Shown here in pieces: positions 37,027 to 44,866 of a DNA stretch of 64,000 nt; the first letter of the stretch is position 1; each line of letters starts with the position of its first letter. The position numbers and the translations under genes are program-made. The notes under the pieces are model-generated. The model was not told where the DNA came from and searched no databases. It saw only the letters and a list, made by a program, of their open reading frames with translations. This DNA is from Filimonas effusa. Its GTDB lineage: Bacteria > Bacteroidota > Bacteroidia > Chitinophagales > Chitinophagaceae. Where the stretch lies: positions 1-64,000 of the forward strand of contig NZ_SDHZ01000006.1 in the NCBI RefSeq assembly GCF_004118675.1, in the 5' to 3' direction.

Positions 37027-38283
37027 TCACGACGATTTCTTTTCCCTGACAATATACCGTAACGCCTGGTCCCTCGTAAAAAAAGCCCACGCCCAGTTCA
37101 TCAGCGTTTTTACCCGGTTGCGGTAACGCGTGAGCGAAAAAAGATGCACCGCCAGCCACATCATATAGGCAATAAAACCCTTGAAATGTAATTTGGGAAG
37201 ATCCGCAACAGCCTTGAAATTTCCGACGATAGCCATCGACCCCTTATCATTATAACGGAACTCCGCCCAGCTTTCCCCCTTCTTAAGCAGATTTTTGGCC
37301 AAAACACGTCCCTGCTGAATCGCTACCTGCGCCAGTTGGGGATGCCCGTTTACAAAAGCAGGATCGCCGCTTTGCAAACAATTGTCCCCTATGGCATATA
37401 TATTCGCCGTACCCGCCACTTTATTGAAAATATCTACCAGCAGCCGCTTTCCCTTGCCAAAACAACTTTCCGGTAAGCCACGTAGCGGCGTAGCCGATAC
37501 GCCCGCCGTCCAGATTAATGTCCTGGTATGTATTTTACTGCCATCGGCAAAGAGCACTTCCTCGTTAACGTAGTCTTTCACTTGCTTATTAAGGGTAACC
37601 TTCACGTTAAGTTGCTGAAGATAGGAGAGGGTGTCTGTCTGCGATGCCTTGCTCATAGGCGCCAGCACGGTCGGTAGCGCATCAACAAGATGAATGTCCA
37701 TATCGTTGATATCCAGCTCGGGGTAATCCAGCCGGAAAATACGCTTCCGCATCTCGGCAAGCATGCCCGATATTTCTACCCCTGTAGGCCCCCCGCCCGC
37801 TACTACTATGGTCATAAGGCGTTTCCTTTCTTCCGGATCCTGTTCTATAGAAGCCCGCTCCAGCTGTAACAACAGGTAATTGCGCAGCGCCAGCGCATCA
37901 CTCACGGTTTTCATAGGCACGGCCAGCCGCTTCACATTCTCCATACCAAAATAATTGGTTTCGGTACCCATCGCCAGTACCAGCATATCATAACCTATGA
38001 TTCCGGTGCTCGTTTCTACCTGGTTCTGTTCCGGATGTAAGGCAATAAGTTCTGCCAAACGGAAATGTACATTCTTATGCTTGCGGAATAACTTGCGGAA
38101 GGGGTAACTGATGTTCGACATGGTCAGAAAACCAGTCGCAACCTGGTATAGCAGGGGCGGAAAGAAATTGTAATTATTCCTGTCTACCAATGTAATCTCA
38201 AACGCTTCGTTCCCGGCCAGCTGGCGAATGAAATTAACGCCCGCAAAGCCGCCGCCGATAACAACTATCCTGGTGGGTTTCAT
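37027..38283 (-). CDS. ndh: type II NADH dehydrogenase (NDH-2) family
   Basis: A 418-residue two-dinucleotide-fold flavoprotein. Seen: FAD motif RIVVIGGGFAGVNFIRQL (~5-22) with the acidic end ITLVDRNNYNFFPPLLYQVATG, NADH motif TIVVAGGGPTGVEISGMLAEM (~155-175), and the FAD-closing IYAIGDNCLQ (~295-305) followed by HPQLAQVAIQQGRVLAKNL. The C-terminal ~70 residues contain an amphipathic/hydrophobic part (GFIAYMMWLAVHLFSLTRYRNRV) that attaches to the membrane, as in NDH-2. Known: oxidises NADH and reduces menaquinone without pumping protons. Divergent from the pheA leader. Confidence 0.9.
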   Translation of the reverse strand: MKPTRIVVIGGGFAGVNFIRQLAGNEAFEITLVDRNNYNFFPPLLYQVATGFLTMSNISYPFRKLFRKHKNVHFRLAELIALHPEQNQVETSTGIIGYDMLVLAMGTETNYFGMENVKRLAVPMKTVSDALALRNYLLLQLERASIEQDPEERKRLMTIVVAGGGPTGVEISGMLAEMRKRIFRLDYPELDINDMDIHLVDALPTVLAPMSKASQTDTLSYLQQLNVKVTLNKQVKDYVNEEVLFADGSKIHTRTLIWTAGVSATPLRGLPESCFGKGKRLLVDIFNKVAGTANIYAIGDNCLQSGDPAFVNGHPQLAQVAIQQGRVLAKNLLKKGESWAEFRYNDKGSMAIVGNFKAVADLPKLHFKGFIAYMMWLAVHLFSLTRYRNRVKTLMNWAWAFFTRDQALRYIVREKKSS

Positions 38284-38404
38284 AGATCAATGTTTTAATA
38301 CAATAGCCAATAATGACCACTATGCGTATCAAATGGTTTGCCAGAGCGGATTTGCCCGGAATATATAGTAGTAACAATTGTTTGTTTATTTTATCAAAAA
38401 GAAA

Positions 38405-38435
38405 TTTGGTCGCAATTAGTTTATACGTACTTTTG
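38405..38435 (+). promoter_or_regulatory. promoter of the pheA leader/operon
   Basis: TTTG (38405-38408), 19-nt gap, TACTTTTG (38428-38435, fits TAnnTTTG). The start of transcription would fall near 38440, only a few nt before the leader-peptide ATG at 38444. Confidence 0.75.
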
Positions 38436-38443
38436 AAACTGTA

Positions 38444-38524
38444 ATGAATACAACACGCACATACAACTTTTTCTTTTTCTTTTATTTTTACTTTAGTCAA
38501 AGTAAACCGGGTTGTATTGCCTAA
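38444..38524 (+). CDS. Phe/Tyr-rich leader peptide of the pheA attenuator
   Basis: A 26-codon ORF (ATG 38444, TAA 38522) that starts MNTTRTYN and then runs FFFFFYFYF (residues 9-17): seven Phe and two Tyr codons in a row, then SQSKPGCIA. This is the layout of an attenuator leader peptide such as PheL of enterobacteria, but the sequence is unrelated. It lies between a good promoter and an intrinsic terminator, directly upstream of prephenate dehydratase. Inferred: shortage of charged Phe- or Tyr-tRNA stalls the ribosome within the aromatic run and allows readthrough into pheA. Confidence 0.85.
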   Translation: MNTTRTYNFFFFFYFYFSQSKPGCIA

Positions 38525-38578
38525 ACAAGATTAAAAACAAGCAACATACAGTCCCGGTCTACAAGGCCGGGATTTTTT
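38506..38578 (+). promoter_or_regulatory. transcription attenuator of pheA: antiterminator and terminator
   Basis: Terminator: TCCCGG (38552-38557) with CCGGGA (38567-38572), then T6. Antiterminator: ACCGGG (38506-38511) pairs exactly with CCCGGT (38553-38558), and TGTAT/TGC (38513-38520) pairs with GCA/ATACA (38541-38550), so 38506-38520 can pair with 38541-38558. The two structures share 38552-38558 and exclude each other. The 5' arm of the antiterminator lies inside the leader ORF, downstream of the aromatic codons: a ribosome stalled on them leaves it free; one reaching the stop codon covers it. Confidence 0.82.
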
Positions 38579-38583
38579 GTTTT

Positions 38584-39414
38584 ATGACACAAAGAATCGC
38601 AATACAGGGCTATGAAGGCAGCTTCCATCAGGTAGCCGCAGAACAAATTTTCGGTACCGGCGTTCAAGTCATCCCCTGCGCCACTTTTAGGGAAGTGGTT
38701 AAAATAGCCGGCAGCAAAAAAGAAAGTGAAGGGGGTATTATGGCCATAGAAAACTCTATCGCCGGCAGTATTCTCCCCAACTATAACTTGTTGCAGAAGA
38801 GTAACTTGAGAATAACCGGGGAAGTCTATCTGCAAATCAAACAAAACCTGCTCGTAAACCCGGGCGTAAAGCTCGAAGATATCCGGGAAGTACATACCCA
38901 TCCTATGGCCATCCTCCAGTGCCTGGCTTTTCTTGAAAAATATAACTGGAAGCTTGTCGAAACAGAAGATACAGCCCTTAGCGCCAAACTCATTCATCAG
39001 CATAAGAACAAATACGCAGCAGGCATAGCCAGTAAACGCGCCGCAGAACTGTTCAACCTCGACGTCCTCGCACCAAACATTCATACCATGAAGAACAACT
39101 ACACACGCTTCCTGGTATTACAACGCGAAGAAGAAGCCCTGCCCATCGAAGATGCCAATAAAGCATCTGTAATATTCGAAACAGATCATTCCCGTGGCAG
39201 CCTCGCCAAAGTGCTAACGGCTATCGCAAACGGAGGGATCAACCTCTCAAAACTGCAAAGTGTGCCCATCCCCGGAAGCGACTGGAAATACAGCTTTCAC
39301 GCCGATATGGAATTCGATACCTTGAAACAATTTGAAACGGTCATAGAAAAGATCAGGCCTTTGGCCGAAGAAGTTACCGTATACGGTATCTATAAAAAAG
39401 GCAAAACAATATAA
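38584..39414 (+). CDS. pheA: prephenate dehydratase
   Basis: A 276-residue protein from ATG 38584 (MTQRIAIQGYEGSFHQVAA), just after the attenuator T-run. The frame is open upstream, but through the attenuator. Seen: dehydratase domain with AIENSIAGSILPNYNLL (~58-75) and the catalytic-region segment NNYTRFLVL (~175), followed by an ACT domain (KASVIFETDHSRGSLAKVLTAIANGGINLSKLQSVPI, ~195-235) that binds Phe for feedback control. No chorismate mutase part; that activity is fused to the DAHP synthase downstream. Known: converts prephenate to phenylpyruvate. Confidence 0.95.
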   Translation: MTQRIAIQGYEGSFHQVAAEQIFGTGVQVIPCATFREVVKIAGSKKESEGGIMAIENSIAGSILPNYNLLQKSNLRITGEVYLQIKQNLLVNPGVKLEDIREVHTHPMAILQCLAFLEKYNWKLVETEDTALSAKLIHQHKNKYAAGIASKRAAELFNLDVLAPNIHTMKNNYTRFLVLQREEEALPIEDANKASVIFETDHSRGSLAKVLTAIANGGINLSKLQSVPIPGSDWKYSFHADMEFDTLKQFETVIEKIRPLAEEVTVYGIYKKGKTI

Positions 39415-39452
39415 AAAGCAGCAACCAAACTTCATTATATAAACAGTATATC

Positions 39453-40643
39453 ATGGTGGCAACAGCAAACAGACTGGAAGGTATCGGAGAATATTATTTC
39501 TCTACAAAACTGAGAGAAATAGATGAACTGAATAAACAGGGCCGCAATATCATTAACCTGGGTATCGGAAGCCCCGACCTGCCGCCGCATCCTGCTGTAA
39601 TTCAAACTTTACAGGAAGAGGCCGCCAAACCAAATGTACATGGATACCAGAACTATAAAGGAGCGCCCGCTTTGCGCAATGCCTTTAAAGACTGGTACCA
39701 GCAATGGTATGGCGTAACGCTGAATGCCGATACCGAAATACTGCCGCTCATGGGTAGCAAAGAAGGCATCATGCACATCTGCATGACCTATCTGGATGCG
39801 GGCGACCAGGTACTGGTCCCTAATCCCGGCTATCCTACCTATCGCAGCGCTGTAAAACTTGCCGGAGGTGTTTGTATCGACTATGGCTTAAAAGCTGAAA
39901 ACAACTACGCGCCCGATTTCGAAGCGCTGGAAAATCTCGACCTGTCTAAAGTAAAGCTCATGTGGGTGAACTATCCGCATATGCCAACAGGACAACTGGC
40001 CACCGCTAACGTGTTTTCAAAGCTGGTTGCTTTTGCCCGTAAACATAATATTCTCATCTGTCACGATAACCCTTATAGTTTTATTTTAAACGATCATCCC
40101 GCCAGTATCTTCAGCGTCGAAGGCGCCAGGGACGTAGCAATAGAACTTAACTCTTTAAGTAAATCACATAATATGGCCGGCTGGCGTGTAGGCGTATTAT
40201 GCGCCGCTAAAGAGCGGGTCGATGAAGTCTTACGCTTTAAAACCAATATGGATAGCGGCATGTTCCTGCCCCTGCAGCTCGCAGCAGCCAAAGCCCTGAC
40301 CCTGGGCAGAGAATGGTACAACGAAGTAAATGCTATCTATGCCGAAAGAAGACAAAAGGTCTATGAAATGCTCGATATGCTGCAATGCACCTATTCCCGC
40401 GAACAGGTAGGTCTTTTCGTTTGGGCAAAGATCCCTGCCACCTATAAGAACGGTTACGAATTAAGCGATGCCGTATTATACGAAAGCAATGTATTCATCA
40501 CCCCGGGAGGCATCTTTGGCGATGGAGGTGATGGCTTTATAAGAATAAGCCTTTGCGGATCATTGACAAGGTTTGAAGAAGCAATTGAAAGAATAAAAAA
40601 AACAATAATAGAAACCAGGGATGCTCAAACTGCATCCCGGTAA
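39453..40643 (+). CDS. class I/II PLP aminotransferase of the aromatic operon
   Basis: A 396-residue fold-type I aminotransferase. Seen: NLGIGSPDLPPHPAVI (~34-50), NPGYPTYRSAVKLAGG (~125-140), VNYPHMPTGQLAT (~170-182) and the Schiff-base Lys in ELNSLSKSHNMAGWRVG (~230-246). Closest in style to LL-diaminopimelate/methionine-type aminotransferases. Its place between pheA and tyrA points to phenylpyruvate and 4-hydroxyphenylpyruvate as substrates, the last step to Phe and Tyr. That is inference from position. Starts 38 nt after pheA. Confidence 0.88.
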   Translation: MVATANRLEGIGEYYFSTKLREIDELNKQGRNIINLGIGSPDLPPHPAVIQTLQEEAAKPNVHGYQNYKGAPALRNAFKDWYQQWYGVTLNADTEILPLMGSKEGIMHICMTYLDAGDQVLVPNPGYPTYRSAVKLAGGVCIDYGLKAENNYAPDFEALENLDLSKVKLMWVNYPHMPTGQLATANVFSKLVAFARKHNILICHDNPYSFILNDHPASIFSVEGARDVAIELNSLSKSHNMAGWRVGVLCAAKERVDEVLRFKTNMDSGMFLPLQLAAAKALTLGREWYNEVNAIYAERRQKVYEMLDMLQCTYSREQVGLFVWAKIPATYKNGYELSDAVLYESNVFITPGGIFGDGGDGFIRISLCGSLTRFEEAIERIKKTIIETRDAQTASR

Positions 40644-40670
40644 CCGTTATCGATTTTCAACTTAAATACC

Positions 40671-41519
40671 ATGGTAGTTACAGTAGCAGGTATAGGATTA
40701 ATAGGTGGCTCAATGGCCCTGGCCTTGAAAGACAAGGGCTTTGCCACTGAATTGATAGGAGTGGACCTGAACGAAGAACATACGAAAAAAGCTTTGGAAC
40801 TGGGGCTGGTAGATAAAATCGCCACACTCGAAGAAGCGGTAGCACAATCAGATCTTATCATCCTGGCGGTTCCGGTAAGCGCGGTGTTGCAGTTATTACC
40901 CAAAGTATTGAACCTGGTAAACGATAAACAGGTAATAATGGACGTAGGTTCTACAAAACTGGGCGTTGTTGAGCTGGCCGCGGCACACCCGCGCAAAGGT
41001 CGGGTGGTGGCAACACATCCCATGTGGGGTACAGAGTTTAGCGGCCCCGAAGCCGCTGTCCGGAACGCATTCGCAGGAAAAGCAACTGTTATCTGCAATA
41101 AAGAACAATGTGATGCCGATGCGTTTGAACTGGTGGAACAGCTCTACCATTTATTAGGTATGCGCCTGTTGTATATGAACGCAGAGGATCACGACGTACA
41201 CGTAGCATATATAAGCCATATCTCTCATATAACATCCTTCGCCCTGGCCAATACCGTACTGGAGAAGGAAAAGGAAGAGGATGCTATTTTCGAATTGGCG
41301 AGCGGCGGCTTTGAAAGTACCGTCCGTTTGGCAAAAAGTAATGCCCAGATGTGGGTCCCCATCTTTAAACAGAACCGGGATAACGTGCTCGACGTGCTCA
41401 ATGAGCACATCGCACAACTGCGGAAATTCAAAGCCTGCCTCGAAAAAGAGAACTACGAATACCTGCAGGAATTGATAGAAAATGCCAATAAGATAAGGAA
41501 AGTGCTGAATAGACCTTGA
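40671..41519 (+). CDS. tyrA: prephenate dehydrogenase
   Basis: A 282-residue protein. Seen: NAD motif VTVAGIGLIGGSMALALKDKG (residues 2-23) with the acidic end of beta-2 (LIGVDLNEEH), MDVGSTKLGVVELAAAHPRKGRVVATHPMWGTEFSG (~90-125, with the catalytic His in HPMWG), and the all-helical dimer domain with AYISHISHITSFALANTV. Known: oxidative decarboxylation of prephenate to 4-hydroxyphenylpyruvate for tyrosine. No ACT domain, so feedback regulation, if any, is different. Starts 27 nt after the aminotransferase gene. Confidence 0.94.
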   Translation: MVVTVAGIGLIGGSMALALKDKGFATELIGVDLNEEHTKKALELGLVDKIATLEEAVAQSDLIILAVPVSAVLQLLPKVLNLVNDKQVIMDVGSTKLGVVELAAAHPRKGRVVATHPMWGTEFSGPEAAVRNAFAGKATVICNKEQCDADAFELVEQLYHLLGMRLLYMNAEDHDVHVAYISHISHITSFALANTVLEKEKEEDAIFELASGGFESTVRLAKSNAQMWVPIFKQNRDNVLDVLNEHIAQLRKFKACLEKENYEYLQELIENANKIRKVLNRP

Positions 41520-41525
41520 ATGGGT

Positions 41526-41533
41526 TACCTTTG
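41526..41533 (+). promoter_or_regulatory. -7 promoter box of the DEAD-box helicase gene
   Basis: TACCTTTG, 19 nt before ATG 41553 and 6 nt after the tyrA stop. It suggests the helicase can be transcribed apart from the aromatic operon. Confidence 0.55.
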
Positions 41534-41552
41534 CGGCAAATATTAGAAATTC

Positions 41553-43235
41553 ATGACAACATTTGAAGAACTGGGATTGGACGACAGACTGGTAAAGGCT
41601 ACCGGTGAATTGGGGTTCGTCAATCCCACGGCGATACAGGAAAAGGCTATTCCTGTATTATTAGGGGGCACAAAAGATTTTATAGGGCTTGCACAAACAG
41701 GAACAGGAAAAACAGCGGCATTTGGCTTGCCGTTGCTGAATTTAATTGACGTTCAGGCTAGACACCCGCAGGCGTTGGTGGTTTGTCCAACCCGCGAACT
41801 GTGTCTGCAGATTGTAAAGGAAATAGAGCTCTTTAAAAAATATATGTCAGGGGTATTTGTAACAGCAGTGTACGGTGGTACGTCCATTGGCCTGCAAATA
41901 CGCGACCTGAAAAGAGGGGTGCAAATCGTGGTGGCTACGCCCGGAAGGCTTATCGACCTGATTGAACGTAAAGCCATCAACCTGGAACAAATTCAGTACG
42001 TAGTACTCGACGAAGCCGATGAAATGCTGAATATGGGCTTCCAGGACGATATTGAATTCATCCTCAAAAACACGCCTCAGCGCGACAGCACATGGTTGTT
42101 CAGCGCTACCATGCCACCCGAAATCAAAAAGGTGAGCAAGCGTTATATGACCGAACCGGTCGAAGTGCAGGTGGGTAAAGTAAACACCGGCAACAAAAAC
42201 ATCGACCACCAGTTCTTTGTAGCACCGGCTCAATACCGTTACGAGGCCCTGAAAAGGCTGATCGACTTTAACCCGGGTATCTATGGTATCATCTTTACCC
42301 GCACAAAAGCCGACGCCCAGGAGATCTCCGAAAAACTGACGAGGGAAGGGTACGATATCGATGCCCTGCACGGCGATTTAACACAGGCCCAGCGCGATAA
42401 GGTAATGTCCCAGTTCCGCGATAAAACCCTGCAGCTACTAATTGCGACTGACGTAGCAGCAAGGGGGATCGACGTTCAGGGTATCACGCACGTCATCAAT
42501 TTCGAATTACCCGATGATGTGGAAGTGTACACACACCGCAGCGGCCGTACCGGACGGGCAGGCAACACAGGTATCTGTATGAGTATCGTTCATAGCCGTG
42601 AACTGTTCAAACTCAAACAGATCGAACGTATCGTCCAGGCACCTTTTCATCGCCTGGAAATACCAACCGGTAAAGATGTATGCCGCAAACAGTTCTTCCA
42701 TTTCATGGAAAAACTCCTGCAGGCCGATATCAGCCATGGCGACTATGAAACATACGTCCCCATGCTCGAAGAAAAGTTTGCAGACGTTAGCAAGGAAGAA
42801 GTGCTCAAACGCGTTGCCGCTATGGAGTTCGACCGCTTCCTCAAATACTACGAAAATGCTGCTGACCTCAATATGAGAACCGAGGACAGAAGAAATCGCA
42901 GAGACGGAAGAGAGAACATGCAGCATGGCGCACAAGGCCAGGATAGAAGAAGAAACGAAAGGGGAGAACAGGGCCGCAATTACAACAACAACGGCGACTT
43001 TGCCCGTTTGTTTGTAAACCTGGGCACGAAAGACGGCTTTTATAAAGCCTCCTTCCTGCAGTTCATCTTGGATATGAGCGACTTACGCAAAGATGTACTC
43101 GGAAGGATCGATATGAAGGAAATGAATACCTGGCTCGAAGTCGACAAACGCGCAGCAGGTCAGATGATCAAAGCTATCGATGGTAAAAACTATAAAGGAA
43201 GAAGAATAAGAATGAACGACGCCAACAGTCGTTAA
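41553..43235 (+). CDS. DEAD-box RNA helicase with DbpA-type RNA-binding domain
   Basis: A 560-residue protein. Helicase motifs in order: Q-motif (GFVNPTAIQEKAI), AQTGTGKT (~48), PTREL, TPGRLIDL, VLDEADEML (~150), SAT, and the second lobe with IATDVAARGIDVQG and HRSGRTGRAG (~325). A linker rich in Arg, Asn, Gly and Gln (~435-475) leads to a C-terminal DbpA RNA-binding domain (FVNLGTKDGFYKASFLQFILD ... GRIDMKEMNTWLEVD), which in E. coli binds 23S rRNA hairpin 92. Known role: ribosome assembly or RNA remodelling. It interrupts the aromatic genes and has its own -7 box. Confidence 0.93.
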   Translation: MTTFEELGLDDRLVKATGELGFVNPTAIQEKAIPVLLGGTKDFIGLAQTGTGKTAAFGLPLLNLIDVQARHPQALVVCPTRELCLQIVKEIELFKKYMSGVFVTAVYGGTSIGLQIRDLKRGVQIVVATPGRLIDLIERKAINLEQIQYVVLDEADEMLNMGFQDDIEFILKNTPQRDSTWLFSATMPPEIKKVSKRYMTEPVEVQVGKVNTGNKNIDHQFFVAPAQYRYEALKRLIDFNPGIYGIIFTRTKADAQEISEKLTREGYDIDALHGDLTQAQRDKVMSQFRDKTLQLLIATDVAARGIDVQGITHVINFELPDDVEVYTHRSGRTGRAGNTGICMSIVHSRELFKLKQIERIVQAPFHRLEIPTGKDVCRKQFFHFMEKLLQADISHGDYETYVPMLEEKFADVSKEEVLKRVAAMEFDRFLKYYENAADLNMRTEDRRNRRDGRENMQHGAQGQDRRRNERGEQGRNYNNNGDFARLFVNLGTKDGFYKASFLQFILDMSDLRKDVLGRIDMKEMNTWLEVDKRAAGQMIKAIDGKNYKGRRIRMNDANSR

Positions 43236-43236
43236 A

Positions 43237-43337
43237 TATAAAAGTGGTTGAATGGTTAGCTGTGTACACGGCAGGCCGGTTTCAAGAACTTTTATATGAT
43301 AACTGTGCAGGCTGAGTATTTTAATTAACCATTCAAC
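43237..43337 (+). promoter_or_regulatory. interleaved inverted repeats upstream of the DAHP synthase gene
   Basis: Arms in order: A = TATAAAAGT (43237-43245), B = GTTGAATGGTTA (43247-43258), A' = ACTTTTATA (43288-43296), B' = TAACCATTCAAC (43326-43337). Both pairs are perfect. The order A-B-A'-B' means the two stems either form a pseudoknot or exclude each other. B' ends 9 nt before the ATG at 43347. It could control the gene at RNA level, or B/B' could be the ends of a small element. Not a known riboswitch to me. Confidence 0.45.
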
Positions 43338-43346
43338 TTAAACTAT

Positions 43347-44438
43347 ATGCAAGCAACAAACGCGGCCACAGCAAAAGAAGTGGTACAGCAAAAATGGGGT
43401 AAACGCCCTCTGATAATAGCGGGGCCGTGCAGCGCCGAAACCGAAGAACAGGTAATGCAAACCGCTGTAGAATTACAAAAGACCGGTAAAGTAGATATCA
43501 TGCGCGCAGGTATCTGGAAACCCCGCACCCGTCCCGGCAGCTTCGAAGGTATCGGTACCAAAGGTTTACCCTGGTTACAACAAGCGAAAAAGTTGACAGG
43601 TATCCCTGTTGCTATCGAAGTAGCTACCGCCAAACAGGTAGAAGATGCATTGCATTTTGATGTGGATGTGTTATGGATCGGAGCCCGCACTACCGTAAAC
43701 CCCTTCAGTGTACAGGAAGTGGCCGATGCGCTTCGCGGCGTAGACGTACCGGTTTTAATCAAAAACCCCATCAACCCCGACCTGGAATTGTGGACAGGCG
43801 CAGTAGAACGTGTCGCTAAAGCAGGTATTAAGCAAATAGGCCTGATTCACCGCGGCTTCAGCTCCTACGGCAACACAGAGTACCGCAACGCGCCCATGTG
43901 GCACCTCGCCATCGAAATGAAGCGCCGGAACCCTGAATTGATGATCATCAACGACCCTTCTCATATCTGTGGTCGTCGCGATATCCTCCAGGACGTAGCC
44001 CAGAAAGCTATTGACCTCGACTTCGACGGACTGATCGTTGAAAGTCATGTCGATCCAGATAATGCCTGGAGCGATGCGAAACAACAGGTGACTCCGGCAC
44101 GCCTGGGCGAAATGCTCGACGCCATCATCTGGAGAAGAGAAGATGTGGCATCCGAAGAATTCCACGCAGCCCTGGAAAAACTGCGCCAGCAGATCAACCA
44201 GCTCGACGACGAACTGATGCAGATCCTCGGTCAGCGTATGAAAGTGGCAGAAAAAATAGGCCAGTACAAAAAAGACAACAATATCACCATCCTGCAAACC
44301 AACCGCTGGAACGAGATCCTGGAAAGAGCTTTCGCAAGAGGCGATAAACAAGGCCTGAGCAAAGAATTCATCACCAAGTATTTCGATGCCGTGCATATGG
44401 AAAGTATCAACCACCAGAACCGCATTATGAACCAGTAA
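43347..44438 (+). CDS. aroF: bifunctional DAHP synthase / chorismate mutase
   Basis: A 363-residue fusion. Residues ~15-260 are a KDO8P-synthase-like (type I-beta) DAHP synthase: PLIIAGPCSAETEEQ, DIMRAGIWKPRTRPGSFEG, VLWIGARTTVNPFSVQEV, PVLIKNPINPDLELW and the His-containing IINDPSHICGRRDIL. Residues ~275-363 are an AroQ-type chorismate mutase (LEKLRQQINQLDDELMQILGQRMKVAEKIGQYKK). Known: condenses PEP and erythrose-4-P at the entry of the shikimate pathway and isomerises chorismate to prephenate; the mutase part often acts as regulatory domain. Its stop TAATG overlaps the next start by 1 nt. Confidence 0.93.
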   Translation: MQATNAATAKEVVQQKWGKRPLIIAGPCSAETEEQVMQTAVELQKTGKVDIMRAGIWKPRTRPGSFEGIGTKGLPWLQQAKKLTGIPVAIEVATAKQVEDALHFDVDVLWIGARTTVNPFSVQEVADALRGVDVPVLIKNPINPDLELWTGAVERVAKAGIKQIGLIHRGFSSYGNTEYRNAPMWHLAIEMKRRNPELMIINDPSHICGRRDILQDVAQKAIDLDFDGLIVESHVDPDNAWSDAKQQVTPARLGEMLDAIIWRREDVASEEFHAALEKLRQQINQLDDELMQILGQRMKVAEKIGQYKKDNNITILQTNRWNEILERAFARGDKQGLSKEFITKYFDAVHMESINHQNRIMNQ

Positions 44439-44866
44439 TGAATGGTACCAGGGACTTCATATACATTCATGCCTTATGGGCAATAAAAGATGACCAGTCA
44501 TTGCTTCCTTTGTCTATACGTAAAGTGCTTTTTACGTTTATTCAAAAGGAGGCAGTGGCCAATGGCATCCAGCTGCTGGCCATCAACGGCCCGGCCGATC
44601 ATGTGCATTGCCTGTTTAAGCTCATGCCCTTCCAGCACGTGTCGGGCATTGTAAAACAGCTGAAAGAAACAACTGCGGAATGGCTCAACAACAATAAACT
44701 GCTGCAACATCCCTTCGAATGGGATGAAGCCTTTGCCGTTTACTCCGTAAGCCCAACCACGATCGATAAAGCCACTGATTATATTGTGAAACAGGAACAG
44801 TACCATGCCACCAAAACATTGGCGCAGGAACTGGAGGCGTTTGACAAAATGAATGCGCATTTATGA
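44438..44866 (+). CDS. Y1 (HUH) transposase-like protein embedded in the shikimate operon
   Basis: A 142-residue protein of the IS200/IS605 TnpA (Y1_Tnp) fold. Seen: beta strand FIYIHALWAIKDD, HUH motif DHVHCLF (His55, His57), and the catalytic helix DYIVKQEQYH with Tyr115 and Gln119 in YxxxQ spacing; FEWDEAFAVYSVS (~93-105) is typical of this subgroup. All residues needed for single-strand DNA cleavage are present. It overlaps the DAHP synthase stop by 1 nt and the aroB start by 4 nt, leaving no room for IS ends. Known relatives include REP-associated tyrosine transposases that act as host proteins. Inferred: a domesticated single-copy gene rather than an active IS. Confidence 0.85.
   Translation: MNGTRDFIYIHALWAIKDDQSLLPLSIRKVLFTFIQKEAVANGIQLLAINGPADHVHCLFKLMPFQHVSGIVKQLKETTAEWLNNNKLLQHPFEWDEAFAVYSVSPTTIDKATDYIVKQEQYHATKTLAQELEAFDKMNAHL

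Noticed and set aside
38512-38583. Upstream extension of pheA from ATG 38512
   Set aside because: It would run through the attenuator terminator and does not resemble the family N-terminus, which begins at 38584.
43755-44414. 219-codon minus-strand frame opposite DAHP synthase
   Set aside because: Antisense shadow caused by codon bias of the real gene.
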